From: Desulfovibrio sp. Marseille-P6017
GTDB taxonomy: Bacteria; Bacillota_A; Clostridia; Peptostreptococcales; Peptostreptococcaceae
Length of the DNA stretch: 64,000 nucleotides
Direction of reading: 5' to 3'
Assembly (NCBI GenBank): GCA_900604495.1
Contig: UWOR01000005.1
Span: 186,001 to 250,000 of the forward strand
Shown here: one piece after another, positions 9,268-17,828 of the stretch
Layout of the letters: every line of letters starts with the position of its first letter
How positions within the stretch are numbered: position 1 is the first letter of the stretch
Notes under the pieces: generated by a model
What the model saw: only the letters and a program-made list of their open reading frames with translations
What the model was told of the DNA's origin: nothing
Database searches by the model: none
Translations under genes and position numbers: made by a program

Positions 9268-9305
9268 AAGGTTGAGCTTTAAATAAACTTTCAAAGCTCA
9301 ACCTT
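9268..9305. terminator. Bidirectional terminator
   Basis: AAGGTTGAGCTTT pairs with AAAGCTCAACCTT between two convergent genes; T/A-rich tails on both sides. Confidence 0.75.
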
Positions 9306-9313
9306 ATTTCAAT

Positions 9314-10135
9314 TTATTCATCTATTTTATCTTCTATATCAAAACTGTAAATTATATGGTCTATTACTTCTTCATAAACAGGATCTAGATACTTATCAAC
9401 TATAACTCTTAAATCATATACCCCCTTACTACCCTTGCTTATAAATATATAGTTACAAGTTCCATCTAATCCTTCTCCGCAAATTAATTTTCCTTCACAA
9501 TGACCATTGTTAAAACTTACAGACTCAATACATCCCATATTGTTTGCTATTCTATCTAAATTCACAGAGTATGACATGTTATTAGGTATTTCTATTAAGA
9601 ATACTTGCATTTTAATGTTAAAAAGAACATCTCCATCTAATTTGTCAATGGCTATAGTATCAAAGCATTCTTTATTTTTCGACTCTAATTTAATCCAATT
9701 TTTAGGCATATCTATTGTATATCCCAAATTACTATTTATCTTTTCATATTCAATATCAACTATCTTTTTACAAACTTCATTATCCTTATGATTCATCTCT
9801 CTTAGTAGGGCACCGGCTTTTTTATATCCATTTTTATATGAGCTTATTAAATATTTTTTGGCCTTTACTTTATCAACTTCTATTCCTATTCCATCTTTTA
9901 AAAGTCTTCCAAGTTCATATTGTGCTCCAGTATTATTATTATCTGCACACTTAGTTAAAATAGGTATAGCTTTCTTATACTCTTTCATTTTTAAAAGCTC
10001 CATTGCCCTGTCATACTCATTAATCATAGATCCTTGCTCTTCTAAAGCTTTTTTTAAAACTTCTTTTTGATGTTCTAACTCTTTTTTCCTTTTTTGCTCA
10101 TTAAACATTTCTTTAAACATCTTATTTATAGCCAT
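9314..10135 (-). CDS. Sel1-repeat protein with C-terminal alpha/beta domain
   Basis: 273 residues, no signal peptide. Residues 1-45 are a charged coiled helix (KRKKELEHQKEVLKKALEEQ). About 45-115 contain two TPR/Sel1-type helical pairs: a first with YKKAIPILTKCADNNNTGAQ and a second with LGRLLKDGIGIEVDKVKAKK, the latter the classic Sel1 signature. From about 130 comes a separate domain beginning GYTIDMPKNWIKL and ending IIYSFDI, resembling PsbP/DcrB-like folds that start with a proline-tryptophan strand and end with a short beta strand. Sel1 proteins usually act as protein-interaction adaptors. Function unknown; confidence in the Sel1 part is good, in the C-terminal fold low. Confidence 0.7.
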   Translation of the reverse strand: MAINKMFKEMFNEQKRKKELEHQKEVLKKALEEQGSMINEYDRAMELLKMKEYKKAIPILTKCADNNNTGAQYELGRLLKDGIGIEVDKVKAKKYLISSYKNGYKKAGALLREMNHKDNEVCKKIVDIEYEKINSNLGYTIDMPKNWIKLESKNKECFDTIAIDKLDGDVLFNIKMQVFLIEIPNNMSYSVNLDRIANNMGCIESVSFNNGHCEGKLICGEGLDGTCNYIFISKGSKGVYDLRVIVDKYLDPVYEEVIDHIIYSFDIEDKIDE

Positions 10136-10252
10136 ATGTTCGCCCCCATTTTAAGCTATTAATCATAATATATTTTATTTTTTTAATTTATTTATGTTAC
10201 TACAATTATTAATATGAATTTTATTTTATCAAATTAACAATTTTCATAAAAA

Positions 10253-10291
10253 AAATAAACAAGATAGTTTATATATCTATCTTGTTTATTT
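10253..10291 (-). terminator. Terminator of small membrane protein gene
   Basis: AAATAAACAAGATAG pairs with CTATCTTGTTTATTT. On the minus strand it is followed by TTTTTTTATG. Confidence 0.8.
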
Positions 10292-10297
10292 TTTTAA

Positions 10298-10486
10298 TTA
10301 TTCTTTTACAATATCTATACCACCAAGTAATATATGTGCCACTCCTAATCCTAAAAGAAAAGTTCCCGTTAAACTTAAGTAATCATTTCCTTTGCACATC
10401 TGGCACTTACTTTGATTACAGTCTATAACTATGCCTGCTGTTGTTACTAAAGTTCCTAATGCTACTGGTAATAATCCTTTTTTCAT
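10298..10486 (-). CDS. Small two-segment membrane protein
   Basis: 62 residues with an AAGGAGG site. Two hydrophobic stretches (LLPVALGTLVTTAGIVI and LTGTFLLGLGVAHILLGGI) flank a short loop with three cysteines in DCNQSKCQMC. Both ends appear short. Probably an integral membrane hairpin with the cysteine loop on one face. I do not recognise the family. Its own terminator follows, and no neighbour shares its transcript. Confidence 0.65.
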   Translation of the reverse strand: MKKGLLPVALGTLVTTAGIVIDCNQSKCQMCKGNDYLSLTGTFLLGLGVAHILLGGIDIVKE

Positions 10487-10683
10487 GGGTGTTTCCTCCT
10501 TAAATGATTTAATTAAATCACTTATAGTTTTTACTTATAGACTGATTTATATAAATAGGAATTAATTTATAAATAGTAATTATAAACCATTAAATACTTA
10601 GAATAATCAACTGTTTTTTAACATCTCATAAATATAAATATTTATATGGAAAATTTAAAACATTATTATTTTCAAATAAAATG

Positions 10684-10712
10684 TTGACTTTTTATACCAA
10701 TTATTTTATATT
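10684..10712 (+). promoter_or_regulatory. SigA-type promoter of the T-box leader
   Basis: TTGACT (10684-10689), 17 bases, TATATT (10707-10712). Predicted transcription start is near 10719, just before the T-box RNA. Confidence 0.75.
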
Positions 10713-10740
10713 AATATCTAACAAGTCAATATTTTAAATT

Positions 10741-10980
10741 CTGTGAAAAAGAGAGTATATTAAATGAATTTTATAGAGAGCTAAGGATGGTGGAAGCTTA
10801 GCATTGAAGTTTAATTGAAGAGAGCTTTGGAGAATATTATTTGAAATTATTAGTATGATAATAGGTCATCTCGCCTTAAGAGATTTGAGTGGTTAAAATT
10901 ATAATTTGCATAATTTTGACAATGAGAGTGGTAACGCGGATATTTCGTCTCTTGGTTTTATAACCAAGGGACTTTTTTAA
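10741..10980 (+). ncRNA. T-box leader RNA controlling the YjiH-family gene
   Basis: Ordered T-box elements are visible: the stem I base (AAAAAGAGAGTA), the distal loop GGATGGTGGAA, the 3' side of the specifier loop at 10816-10824, the conserved T-box sequence GAGTGGTAACGCGG (about 10926-10939), and a competing terminator GTCTCTTGGTT/AACCAAGGGAC followed by TTTTTT at 10973. By aligning the specifier loop with typical clostridial leaders (GAA, one base, then codon), the specifier is AGA at 10821-10823, which reads arginine. Such leaders stop transcription when the cognate tRNA is charged and allow it when uncharged. The specifier call is inference; GAG (glutamate) at 10820-10822 is the alternative. 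Confidence 0.85.
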
Positions 10981-11056
10981 TATAAAGAATTAATTTATTT
11001 TGCAAAATAGAATTTAATCGTTTTTATTTATAATTATTAATTAGGAGGAAATTATT

Positions 11057-12436
11057 ATGGAAAAAACAATTCAATCTAATGTTGAATCAAAAAATGTTAA
11101 TTTATTTAAGTTTTTAATACCATCATTATTAGGACTATTTTTATTTGTTATACCAATGCCTTATGGAAGTTTTGTTCCTTTAGAAGGTTTATCATCTTTC
11201 AATATAGGTATAGGATTCTTAGCTGAACTTATCAAAATAGCTGGAGCTAATTATTTAGAAAGTATTGCTTTAGTTGTAATAGTGACATCAGCTATATTAT
11301 CTATACTTAGCAAGTTTATAAATATAAAAAATGAATTTTTAAGAGATTTATTAAATGTTTCACCATTTTGGTTAATATGTAGAATACTTGGTGCAATATT
11401 TATAACTATGACTTTATTTAATGTAGGACCTGAGTTTATAAAATCAGAATTAACTGGTGCTACTATGATTGGTTTACTTCCTAGTCTTCTTGCAATATTC
11501 TTAGTATCAGGATTTTTATTACCACTAGTTGTTGACTTTGGTCTTATGGATTTATTTGGTACAGTAATATCTAAGTTTATGTATAACTTATTCAAAGTTC
11601 CTGGTCGTTCTGCAATTGATGCTGTTTCTTCTTGGTTAGGAGATGGTACTTTAGGAATTATGATAACTAATACTCAATATAAACAAGGGTTTTATACGGC
11701 AAAAGAAGCTGCTATAATATCAGTTTGTTTCTCATTAGTATCACTACCTTTCTCAACGGTAATAGCTGATCAACTTGGATTTATGCCATTATTTGTTCCT
11801 TTTTATGGAACAGTATGTTTAGCATCATTAGCTTGTGCTTTAATTATGCCTCGTATATATCCATTGAAAGGATTTAATGATAAAACTTATAACAATGTAC
11901 CTCATTTAAAAGAAGATATTATTCCCGAAGGTGTTAATACTTTTAAATTTGGTTTTGAAAAAGCAATGAAGAGAGCTGAAAATGCTCCAACAGTAAAAAG
12001 CATATTAGTAAACGGATGTAAAACTGTTATAGATATGTATTTAGGACTACTTCCTTTAGTTATGGCTTGGGGAACTTTAGCTTTAATCGTAGCTGAATTC
12101 ACTCCATTCTTTAACATAATATCAATACCAGTAGTATTTATACTAAAACTTCTTCAAATACCTGATGCTAGTGCTGCTGCTCCTGCTGTTTTAGTAGGAT
12201 TTACAGATATGTTCTTACCATCAATAATGGTATCTGGATCTGATATAAGTCCTGTAACACAATTTATAATAGGTGTTTTATCTATAACTCAATTAATCTA
12301 CTTAACTGAAACTGGTGCAGTTATATTAAAATCTGATATTCCACTTAAATTAAAGGATTTATTCGTAATATTTTTAATAAGAACTGCAATAGCTCTACCA
12401 ATAATAACAGTAGTTGCAAAACTTATAATTAAATAA
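11057..12436 (+). CDS. YjiH-family membrane transporter (gate/nucleoside-recognition domain)
   Basis: 459 residues, about ten to twelve hydrophobic segments beginning FLIPSLLGLFLFVIPMP. The two gate (nucleoside-recognition) halves are seen around residues 135-245 (LLPLVVDFGLMDLFG; then GRSAIDAVSSWLGDG) and 320-455 (ALIVAEFTPFF; then PDASAAAPAVLVGFTD). YjiH proteins are uncharacterised; a transport role fits the membrane topology. AGGAGG precedes the ATG. The only promoter seen is the one driving the T-box RNA, so expression should follow amino-acid starvation, probably arginine. A terminator separates it from the next gene. A decayed paralogue lies at 33.5-34.8 kb. Confidence 0.85.
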   Translation: MEKTIQSNVESKNVNLFKFLIPSLLGLFLFVIPMPYGSFVPLEGLSSFNIGIGFLAELIKIAGANYLESIALVVIVTSAILSILSKFINIKNEFLRDLLNVSPFWLICRILGAIFITMTLFNVGPEFIKSELTGATMIGLLPSLLAIFLVSGFLLPLVVDFGLMDLFGTVISKFMYNLFKVPGRSAIDAVSSWLGDGTLGIMITNTQYKQGFYTAKEAAIISVCFSLVSLPFSTVIADQLGFMPLFVPFYGTVCLASLACALIMPRIYPLKGFNDKTYNNVPHLKEDIIPEGVNTFKFGFEKAMKRAENAPTVKSILVNGCKTVIDMYLGLLPLVMAWGTLALIVAEFTPFFNIISIPVVFILKLLQIPDASAAAPAVLVGFTDMFLPSIMVSGSDISPVTQFIIGVLSITQLIYLTETGAVILKSDIPLKLKDLFVIFLIRTAIALPIITVVAKLIIK

Positions 12437-12474
12437 AAAAAGGCTATATTTTATATAAAATATAGCCTTTTTTT
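12437..12474 (+). terminator. Terminator of the YjiH-family gene
   Basis: AAAAAGGCTATATTTTA pairs with TAAAATATAGCCTTTTT, then T's. Confidence 0.85.
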
Positions 12475-12593
12475 ATTTAATTTGCTTATATTTTTATACA
12501 AATAAATCTTAACTGTATTTACACTAGTATTTACTCTAGTGTATTATATATCTATATAAATGAAAAATAAATGAAAATAAAAAGGGGTGCACT

Positions 12594-13235
12594 ATGAATA
12601 ACTTATTAAAAGAATTAGAAATATTAAAAAATAACTTAGATAATTTACCAAATTTAAATATATCTACAATAGATCTTAGTAAAACTGAGTTATTTATAAT
12701 AGATATGAATAATGGATTTGCAAAAGGAGGTGCTTTATATTCACCTAGAATAGAAGCTCTTATTAATCCTATTTCAAATATTACAGAAAAACTTTCTTCT
12801 AGATTACATAGATTAGTTGCTTTTAGCGATACTCACAGTGAAGATTGCCTAGAATTTTCTAATTACCCTATTCACTGTCTAGAAAATGATACTGAAAGTG
12901 AAGTAATAGATGAATTAAAATCTATAGAAAATCTTCAGATATTACCTAAAAACTCTACTAATGGATTTTTTGCATTAGGTGAAATTAACTTTGATGGTGT
13001 AGATAATATAATAATAGTTGGAGACTGTACAGATATATGTATATATCAATTTGCAGTTACCTTAAAAACTTATTTTATTCATAATAACATTAATAAAAAT
13101 ATTATTGTTCCAGTTGAATTAGTAGATACATATGATATTCCTAATGTACACTGTGGAGATTTATCAAATATTGTTTTCTTAAACAGTATGATTCAAAATG
13201 GAATTAAAGTTGTTAAAAATATTGTAATAGATTAA
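12594..13235 (+). CDS. Isochorismatase-like cysteine hydrolase
   Basis: 213 residues of the nicotinamidase/isochorismatase fold. The first strand and catalytic Asp are in LFIIDMNNGFAKGGAL; the second strand has AFSDTH, where nicotinamidases place metal-binding residues; the catalytic lysine is plausibly in LPKNSTNGFF; the nucleophilic cysteine is in GDCTDICIYQFA, preceded by the cis-peptide region. These enzymes hydrolyse amide bonds such as nicotinamide, N-carbamoyl amines or ureides. Nicotinamidase is possible but the fold is shared. AAGGGGTG precedes the ATG. It has its own transcript between two terminators. Confidence 0.8.
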   Translation: MNNLLKELEILKNNLDNLPNLNISTIDLSKTELFIIDMNNGFAKGGALYSPRIEALINPISNITEKLSSRLHRLVAFSDTHSEDCLEFSNYPIHCLENDTESEVIDELKSIENLQILPKNSTNGFFALGEINFDGVDNIIIVGDCTDICIYQFAVTLKTYFIHNNINKNIIVPVELVDTYDIPNVHCGDLSNIVFLNSMIQNGIKVVKNIVID

Positions 13236-13237
13236 TA

Positions 13238-13273
13238 AAAATGGATGAACTTTATGGTTCATCCATTTTTTAT
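13238..13273. terminator. Bidirectional terminator
   Basis: AAAAATGGATGAAC pairs with GTTCATCCATTTTT between the convergent hydrolase and DUF3867 genes. Confidence 0.8.
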
Positions 13274-13863
13274 TAATAATCATATTCTGTGTAGTTTTCA
13301 CAAAGTACAACTCTTATTTTATTATTAAACATGTTTTTGTATGATAATAAAAACTCATTTAACTCTGCATCCATTAAGTTTATTTTCTTATTACTAAAAA
13401 GCATAACTTTTTCTTGATCTATAACTATATTAATATCATTAGTGTCATTTTTTATAGTAGCACTTATACAACTTTTAGGTTGTATTTTAGTTCCATATCT
13501 TTCATAGAACCCTGCAGCTTTTTTTATATTATTTAATTGATCCTCACTCATATTAGTAGGATCTAAATTTCCCATATTTATTGTAGATGGATCTATACCA
13601 AAGCTTTTTAATTGATTTTCAACTTCGTTCGGATCCATTCCATATCTCTCCATGAATTTTTTTTGTATATTCATAAACTTCTCTTGTGATATATTATTAT
13701 CCTTCATATAATCAAATATCTTTCTAGAAAATTCAGACATACTCATGCTTCCATCCATCACAGAAAAATATAAATTATATATATATTGCTCAAATTTATC
13801 TACATCTGTATCTTTTACTTTATTTTTTAGTTCATTAAAATCGATTATTCTATCATCAGACAT
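13273..13863 (-). CDS. DUF3867-like protein
   Basis: 196 residues. Start at MSDDRIIDF because AGGAGG lies eight bases upstream; an in-frame start six codons earlier lies in the binding-site region. The N-terminal half is predicted helical and resembles DUF3867, a clostridial family of unknown function (IDFNELKNKVKDTDVDKFEQ). The middle is a short helical repeat-like section with RYGMDPNEVENQL and the end is a small alpha/beta portion (INIVIDQEKVMLF; NKIRVVLCENY). Cytosolic, no cysteine motif. Monocistronic. Confidence 0.7.
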   Translation of the reverse strand: MSDDRIIDFNELKNKVKDTDVDKFEQYIYNLYFSVMDGSMSMSEFSRKIFDYMKDNNISQEKFMNIQKKFMERYGMDPNEVENQLKSFGIDPSTINMGNLDPTNMSEDQLNNIKKAAGFYERYGTKIQPKSCISATIKNDTNDINIVIDQEKVMLFSNKKINLMDAELNEFLLSYKNMFNNKIRVVLCENYTEYDY

Positions 13864-13963
13864 ATCTATTCCTCCTAGCAAAAGTTTTACTTGTATAAGA
13901 TTATATCATACTTAAGACAAATAAATATATATTCATATCTTTTTATAATAAATTTATTTTAAA

Positions 13964-14875
13964 TTATTTTTTATTAAATATTATACTACACTCATCTGCA
14001 TCTATTTTACACTTAATGCCAAAAGGAATTGTCACTATAGGCTTACAATGTCCTGATTTAATATTATATAAAGTTGGCTTTTTATATCTATTAGCAATTT
14101 CAACTAATAAATCAATAAGGTCACAATCTTGTTTAGTACTTTTTCTACAATCATTAAAATCGCCAAATATGATTCCATTACAGTCATCAAATTTCTTTGC
14201 TAAACTTAAATGGTTTAATAATCTATCTACTCTATATATATATTCTCCAACTTCTTCTATAAATAATATTTTGCCCCTTGTATCAATTTCATATTCTGTG
14301 CCTAAACTACAAGCTATCATAGATAAATTACCACCAATTATATCGCCACTGGCTTTACCTTTATATAAAGATTTTATTGAATCTTTACAAGGATTTTTAA
14401 GTATTAATTCATCTTTAAAATTAATACACTCAATTAAGGATTTATATGAAAAATCATCCCATTTGTTAACTGTATTTGCCATAATTCCATGATATGTTAC
14501 TAAGTCACACTTTTTATTAAATGCTATATGAAGTGCTGTTATATCAGAAAACCCTATAAATACTTTAGGATTATTTTTTATTATATCATAATTTATCAAG
14601 TTTAATATTCTACTAGTCCCATATCCTCCTCGAAGACACATTATTGCATCTATATCAGTATCTAAGAACATATTTTCTAAATCAGAAGCTCTTATTTCAT
14701 CATTACCTGCTAAGTATCCTCTATAAGTTAAATAACAACTCTTACCTATTTTAACTTTATATCCATAACTTTCAATTCCTAATTTAATTTCATTAATTGT
14801 ATATTCTCTTAAATCTCCAGATGGAGCGATTATTCCTATAGTATCACCTTTTTTAAGATTTTTAGGTATATTCAA
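13964..14875 (-). CDS. LD-carboxypeptidase, S66 family
   Basis: 303 residues. TTG start after a GGGAGGAG site. The N-terminal strand is IGIIAPSG; the family motif CLRGGYGTSRIL is at about 85; the serine nucleophile is in FIGFSDITALH at about 112; the glutamate of the triad is in ILFIEEVGEY at about 207 and the histidine in SGHCKPIVTIPFG near the C-terminus. The family cleaves the D-alanine after L-lysine or meso-diaminopimelate in wall tetrapeptides; some members (MccF) instead inactivate microcin C. It is divergently placed, 115 bases from an M55 D-aminopeptidase, which supports a wall-peptide role. Confidence 0.85.
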   Translation of the reverse strand: MNIPKNLKKGDTIGIIAPSGDLREYTINEIKLGIESYGYKVKIGKSCYLTYRGYLAGNDEIRASDLENMFLDTDIDAIMCLRGGYGTSRILNLINYDIIKNNPKVFIGFSDITALHIAFNKKCDLVTYHGIMANTVNKWDDFSYKSLIECINFKDELILKNPCKDSIKSLYKGKASGDIIGGNLSMIACSLGTEYEIDTRGKILFIEEVGEYIYRVDRLLNHLSLAKKFDDCNGIIFGDFNDCRKSTKQDCDLIDLLVEIANRYKKPTLYNIKSGHCKPIVTIPFGIKCKIDADECSIIFNKK

Positions 14876-14990
14876 ACCTTACTCCTCCCTTATTTAATTA
14901 CTAGTTTATATTTGGTCATAAATATTCTATACTTTAAATTAAGATGATATTACTAATATAGTCTTAATTTTTAAGAATTGGAGGTATATT

Positions 14991-15785
14991 ATGAAGATCT
15001 ATATAAGCGCTGATATTGAAGGTACTTGCGGTATTGTAGATTGGAATGAGACTGAACTTGAACATAATTTATCAACATATAGTAAACAACAAATGACTCA
15101 AGAAGTTAATGCTGCTTGTCTTGGAATAAATGAAATTGAAAAAAGTGATATATTAATTAAAGATGCTCATGATAGTGGCCGAAATATTAACCCAATGAAA
15201 TTACCTGAAAATATAAAAATTCTTCGAGGATGGACGAAAGACCCTCATGTTATGATGGCTGGTATAGATAAAAGCTTTGACGCATCCTTGTTTATAGGAT
15301 ATCATAGCCCTGCTACATTTAATGGAAATCCACTTTCTCATACTTTAGATACTCAATTTGAATATATAAAAATAAATGATTCTATAGCTTCTGAATTTAC
15401 AATCAATTCTTATACTAGTTTATATTATAATGTCCCTGTTGCTTTTTTAAGTGGAGATGAAATGTTATGCCGTCATGCAAAACAGTTAACCCCTAACATA
15501 ATTACAGTTCCAGTTTCAAAAGGAATTGGTAATAGTTCTATATCAATACATCCATACCTTGCTCTAAAAAACATTAAACTAGGTGTGAAAGAAGCTCTAT
15601 CAGGAGACTTATCTCGACATTTAATAAAGCTACCAAAACATTTTAAAGTCGAAATTAAATATAAAGAACACTATAAAGCTTTTAAAGCATCTTTTTATCC
15701 TAATGTGAAATCAGTAGATTCTCAAACTATATTATTTGAAAGTAATGATTACTATGAAGTTTTAAGAATGTTGTTATTCATATAA
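14991..15785 (+). CDS. dppA: M55 family D-aminopeptidase (DppA-like)
   Basis: 264 residues. The metal site residues are visible in order: SADIEG (Asp, Glu) at about 7-12, DAHDSGRN at about 60, GYHSPAT at about 103 and ASEFTINS at about 133. GGAGGTAT precedes the ATG. M55 enzymes remove D-amino acids from short peptides and assemble as toroidal decamers in Bacillus, where dppA is next to a dipeptide transporter. Here it is divergent from an LD-carboxypeptidase, so the pair may release D-alanine from recycled wall peptides. Intracellular, no signal peptide. Confidence 0.88.
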   Translation: MKIYISADIEGTCGIVDWNETELEHNLSTYSKQQMTQEVNAACLGINEIEKSDILIKDAHDSGRNINPMKLPENIKILRGWTKDPHVMMAGIDKSFDASLFIGYHSPATFNGNPLSHTLDTQFEYIKINDSIASEFTINSYTSLYYNVPVAFLSGDEMLCRHAKQLTPNIITVPVSKGIGNSSISIHPYLALKNIKLGVKEALSGDLSRHLIKLPKHFKVEIKYKEHYKAFKASFYPNVKSVDSQTILFESNDYYEVLRMLLFI

Positions 15786-15868
15786 ATTATTTAAACTTTT
15801 TAATATTTTTATGTAATTTTCTCTTCCATTTATAGTAAACTATTATATAGTATAGTTAGACTTGAGGA

Positions 15869-16330
15869 GTGATTAAAATAAATAAAAAATATAAAATTCC
15901 TTTTTTTGAAATCCTTTCTTTGATTTTATTTTTTATAGTATTTTTCGGAATATCGTTTGTAATATTTACCTTTGTAGGTATTGGATTTTTGTCTTTTTTA
16001 GGCTTTGAATATAAATCAGTTGGCTCTGTAATACTATTTTTTGCGATTTATTTCTTAATTGGAAGTCCTATAGATTTTCTATGTACTTCTTTTTTAGATA
16101 TTTTTAGGTATGTAAATAAATTACCTTATAAAGCTTATAAGATTATTGAATCTTTAATTGATATATTACTAACCTTTATCACTGTAAATATTATAGATTT
16201 ATTTATGAATTCTATAAGCATACCTACACATACAGAAATATTATTTGCCATATTATCTTATCTATTATCAGAATGCGTAGACGTATTTGATATAGGAAAA
16301 AATAAAGACTCTAGCGAAGATGATAAATAA
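15869..16330 (+). CDS. YrvL-family membrane protein, start uncertain
   Basis: About 150 residues, four hydrophobic segments: ILSLILFFIVFFGISFVIF, SVGSVILFFAIYFLIG, IESLIDILLTFITVNII and EILFAILSYLL. The FLGFEYKSVGS motif after helix one matches the YrvL family (a Bacillus regulatory protein acting with SigO), whose roles in clostridia are unknown. The N-terminus is odd: GAGGAG at 15864-15869 overlaps the GTG at 15869, leaving no spacing; the codon at proper distance is ATA at 15878 (or ATT at 15872). I keep GTG as the coordinate but the true start may be non-canonical. A strong terminator follows. Confidence 0.7.
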   Translation: MIKINKKYKIPFFEILSLILFFIVFFGISFVIFTFVGIGFLSFLGFEYKSVGSVILFFAIYFLIGSPIDFLCTSFLDIFRYVNKLPYKAYKIIESLIDILLTFITVNIIDLFMNSISIPTHTEILFAILSYLLSECVDVFDIGKNKDSSEDDK

Positions 16331-16332
16331 AT

Positions 16333-16392
16333 AAAAAAGTAAGTTATAAAATAGGTCTTAGTTAGCTAATTTTTATAACTTACTTTTTTTTA
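16333..16392. terminator. Bidirectional terminator
   Basis: AAAAAAGTAAGTTATAAAA pairs with TTTTATAACTTACTTTTTT around a 22-base loop between convergent genes. Confidence 0.8.
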
Positions 16393-16393
16393 T

Positions 16394-17671
16394 TTAAAAT
16401 AAAGTATCTTCTATTTCGCTTGTCATGTCTATTGCATCTTTTAAGAATTCATCTATATATATAACCTGCTCACTTACTCTTGAATACTCTGATGCAAATG
16501 CCATTATATGACTTTCTATAGATTCCTTAATACTATTATCAATCTTTTCATTTATAATTAAATCTATAAAATGCTTAATAAGATTTTTATCTCCACCACC
16601 ATGACTTAAATCATTTTTACCAAGCTTTAATACTTCCTCTTTTATATCTCCAAACTTTTTAATTCGTATTTCATTTTCCTTAAAATTACCACCAACTTCA
16701 CCATGTGTAAACATAAGTTTTATAGTCCTAGTACATTCTTTAGTAAATGCTGATAAGTTAAATGTTGCTGTTACATCATTTTCAAACTCTATAATACTTA
16801 CCATATTATCAACTACATTATTATCACATCTATATACACATCTTCCATATGGACCTTTTTTTAAAATTGTATCTAGATTTTCTTTTGTTGGATTTATATG
16901 TACTGCATTATTCATCATTCTTTCATTTTCTAAATATATTTTTTTACATGAATAAGGGCAATTTTCTTCTTCACTACATCTATAACAACTTTCACTCATA
17001 GTTAATTTAAAGTTATCACTATTAAAATGTTTTAAACTTCCAAATGAGGCAATCTTTCTACATTTACTTCCTGTAAGATATAATAGTATATCTAAGTCAT
17101 GACAGCTTTTAGTCAACATTAGAGGTCCTGTATCACTACTATTTCTCCAGTTACCTCTTACATAACTATGTGCAAAGTGAAAATAACCTATATTTTCATT
17201 ATGTTGTATACTTACTAGCGCTCCTAATTCCTTACTATCTATTATTTCTTTTAACTTCTTAAAAAACTCTGTATATCTTAGCACATGACAAGTCATAAAT
17301 ACTTTATCAGTATATTTTTCTGCTAGCTCTTTTATATGTACTAATCCATCTAAACTATTAGCCATAGGTTTTTCTAAAAGAACATGATATCCTTTTTCTA
17401 AAGCTAACTTTGCTAGATTAAAATGTCTATCGTCATTAGTTGCTATTATTATTGCATCAGCTATTTTTTCTTTTTCAAAAAGTTCTTCTGCACTTTCAAA
17501 TACATTTTCTTCTTTTAAATTATACTTCTTAGAAAATAAATCGCGTCTTCCCTTTTTAGTTTCTGCTACAGCCACTATTTCACAAACTTCTTGATTTTCA
17601 AAAATATACGGAGCATATGCATAAGTCCCTCTTACTCCTGCACCTACTACTGCAACTTTTACTTTTTTCAT
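16394..17671 (-). CDS. Gfo/Idh/MocA family NAD(P)-dependent oxidoreductase with cysteine cluster
   Basis: 425 residues, start preceded by GGGGAATAG-type weak site. Residues 1-120 are the Rossmann domain: VVGAGVRGTYAY binds the dinucleotide and LLEKPMANS contains the EKP motif that closes the active site. The C-terminal domain has the typical strand SLEHMM-like region here as a long beta sheet; about residues 235-255 contain CYRCSEEENCPYSCK, four cysteines, and a later GRCVYRCDN (about 280). Clustered cysteines occur in one Gfo subfamily and may bind a metal. Substrate is likely a sugar or inositol derivative. It is convergent with the YrvL gene and divergent from RidA. Confidence 0.8.
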   Translation of the reverse strand: MKKVKVAVVGAGVRGTYAYAPYIFENQEVCEIVAVAETKKGRRDLFSKKYNLKEENVFESAEELFEKEKIADAIIIATNDDRHFNLAKLALEKGYHVLLEKPMANSLDGLVHIKELAEKYTDKVFMTCHVLRYTEFFKKLKEIIDSKELGALVSIQHNENIGYFHFAHSYVRGNWRNSSDTGPLMLTKSCHDLDILLYLTGSKCRKIASFGSLKHFNSDNFKLTMSESCYRCSEEENCPYSCKKIYLENERMMNNAVHINPTKENLDTILKKGPYGRCVYRCDNNVVDNMVSIIEFENDVTATFNLSAFTKECTRTIKLMFTHGEVGGNFKENEIRIKKFGDIKEEVLKLGKNDLSHGGGDKNLIKHFIDLIINEKIDNSIKESIESHIMAFASEYSRVSEQVIYIDEFLKDAIDMTSEIEDTLF

Positions 17672-17828
17672 ATCTATTCCCCTTTTCTATAATACAACAA
17701 TAAAATTATATTACTTACCCCTACAAAGTTATTATAGTATATTTTCAATTTATACAGTCTAGATTAATATACTAATTTGTATTATAATTTTATTTACACA
17801 AAAATGATTTAACATTAGGAGGTTTTTT

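Noticed and set aside
10820..10822. GAG (glutamate) as T-box specifier
   Set aside because: Frame of the specifier loop by comparison with typical clostridial leaders favours AGA one base later; kept only as an alternative.
14016..14492. Long plus-strand frame opposite the LD-carboxypeptidase gene
   Set aside because: No start signal and the opposite strand carries a family with intact catalytic residues.
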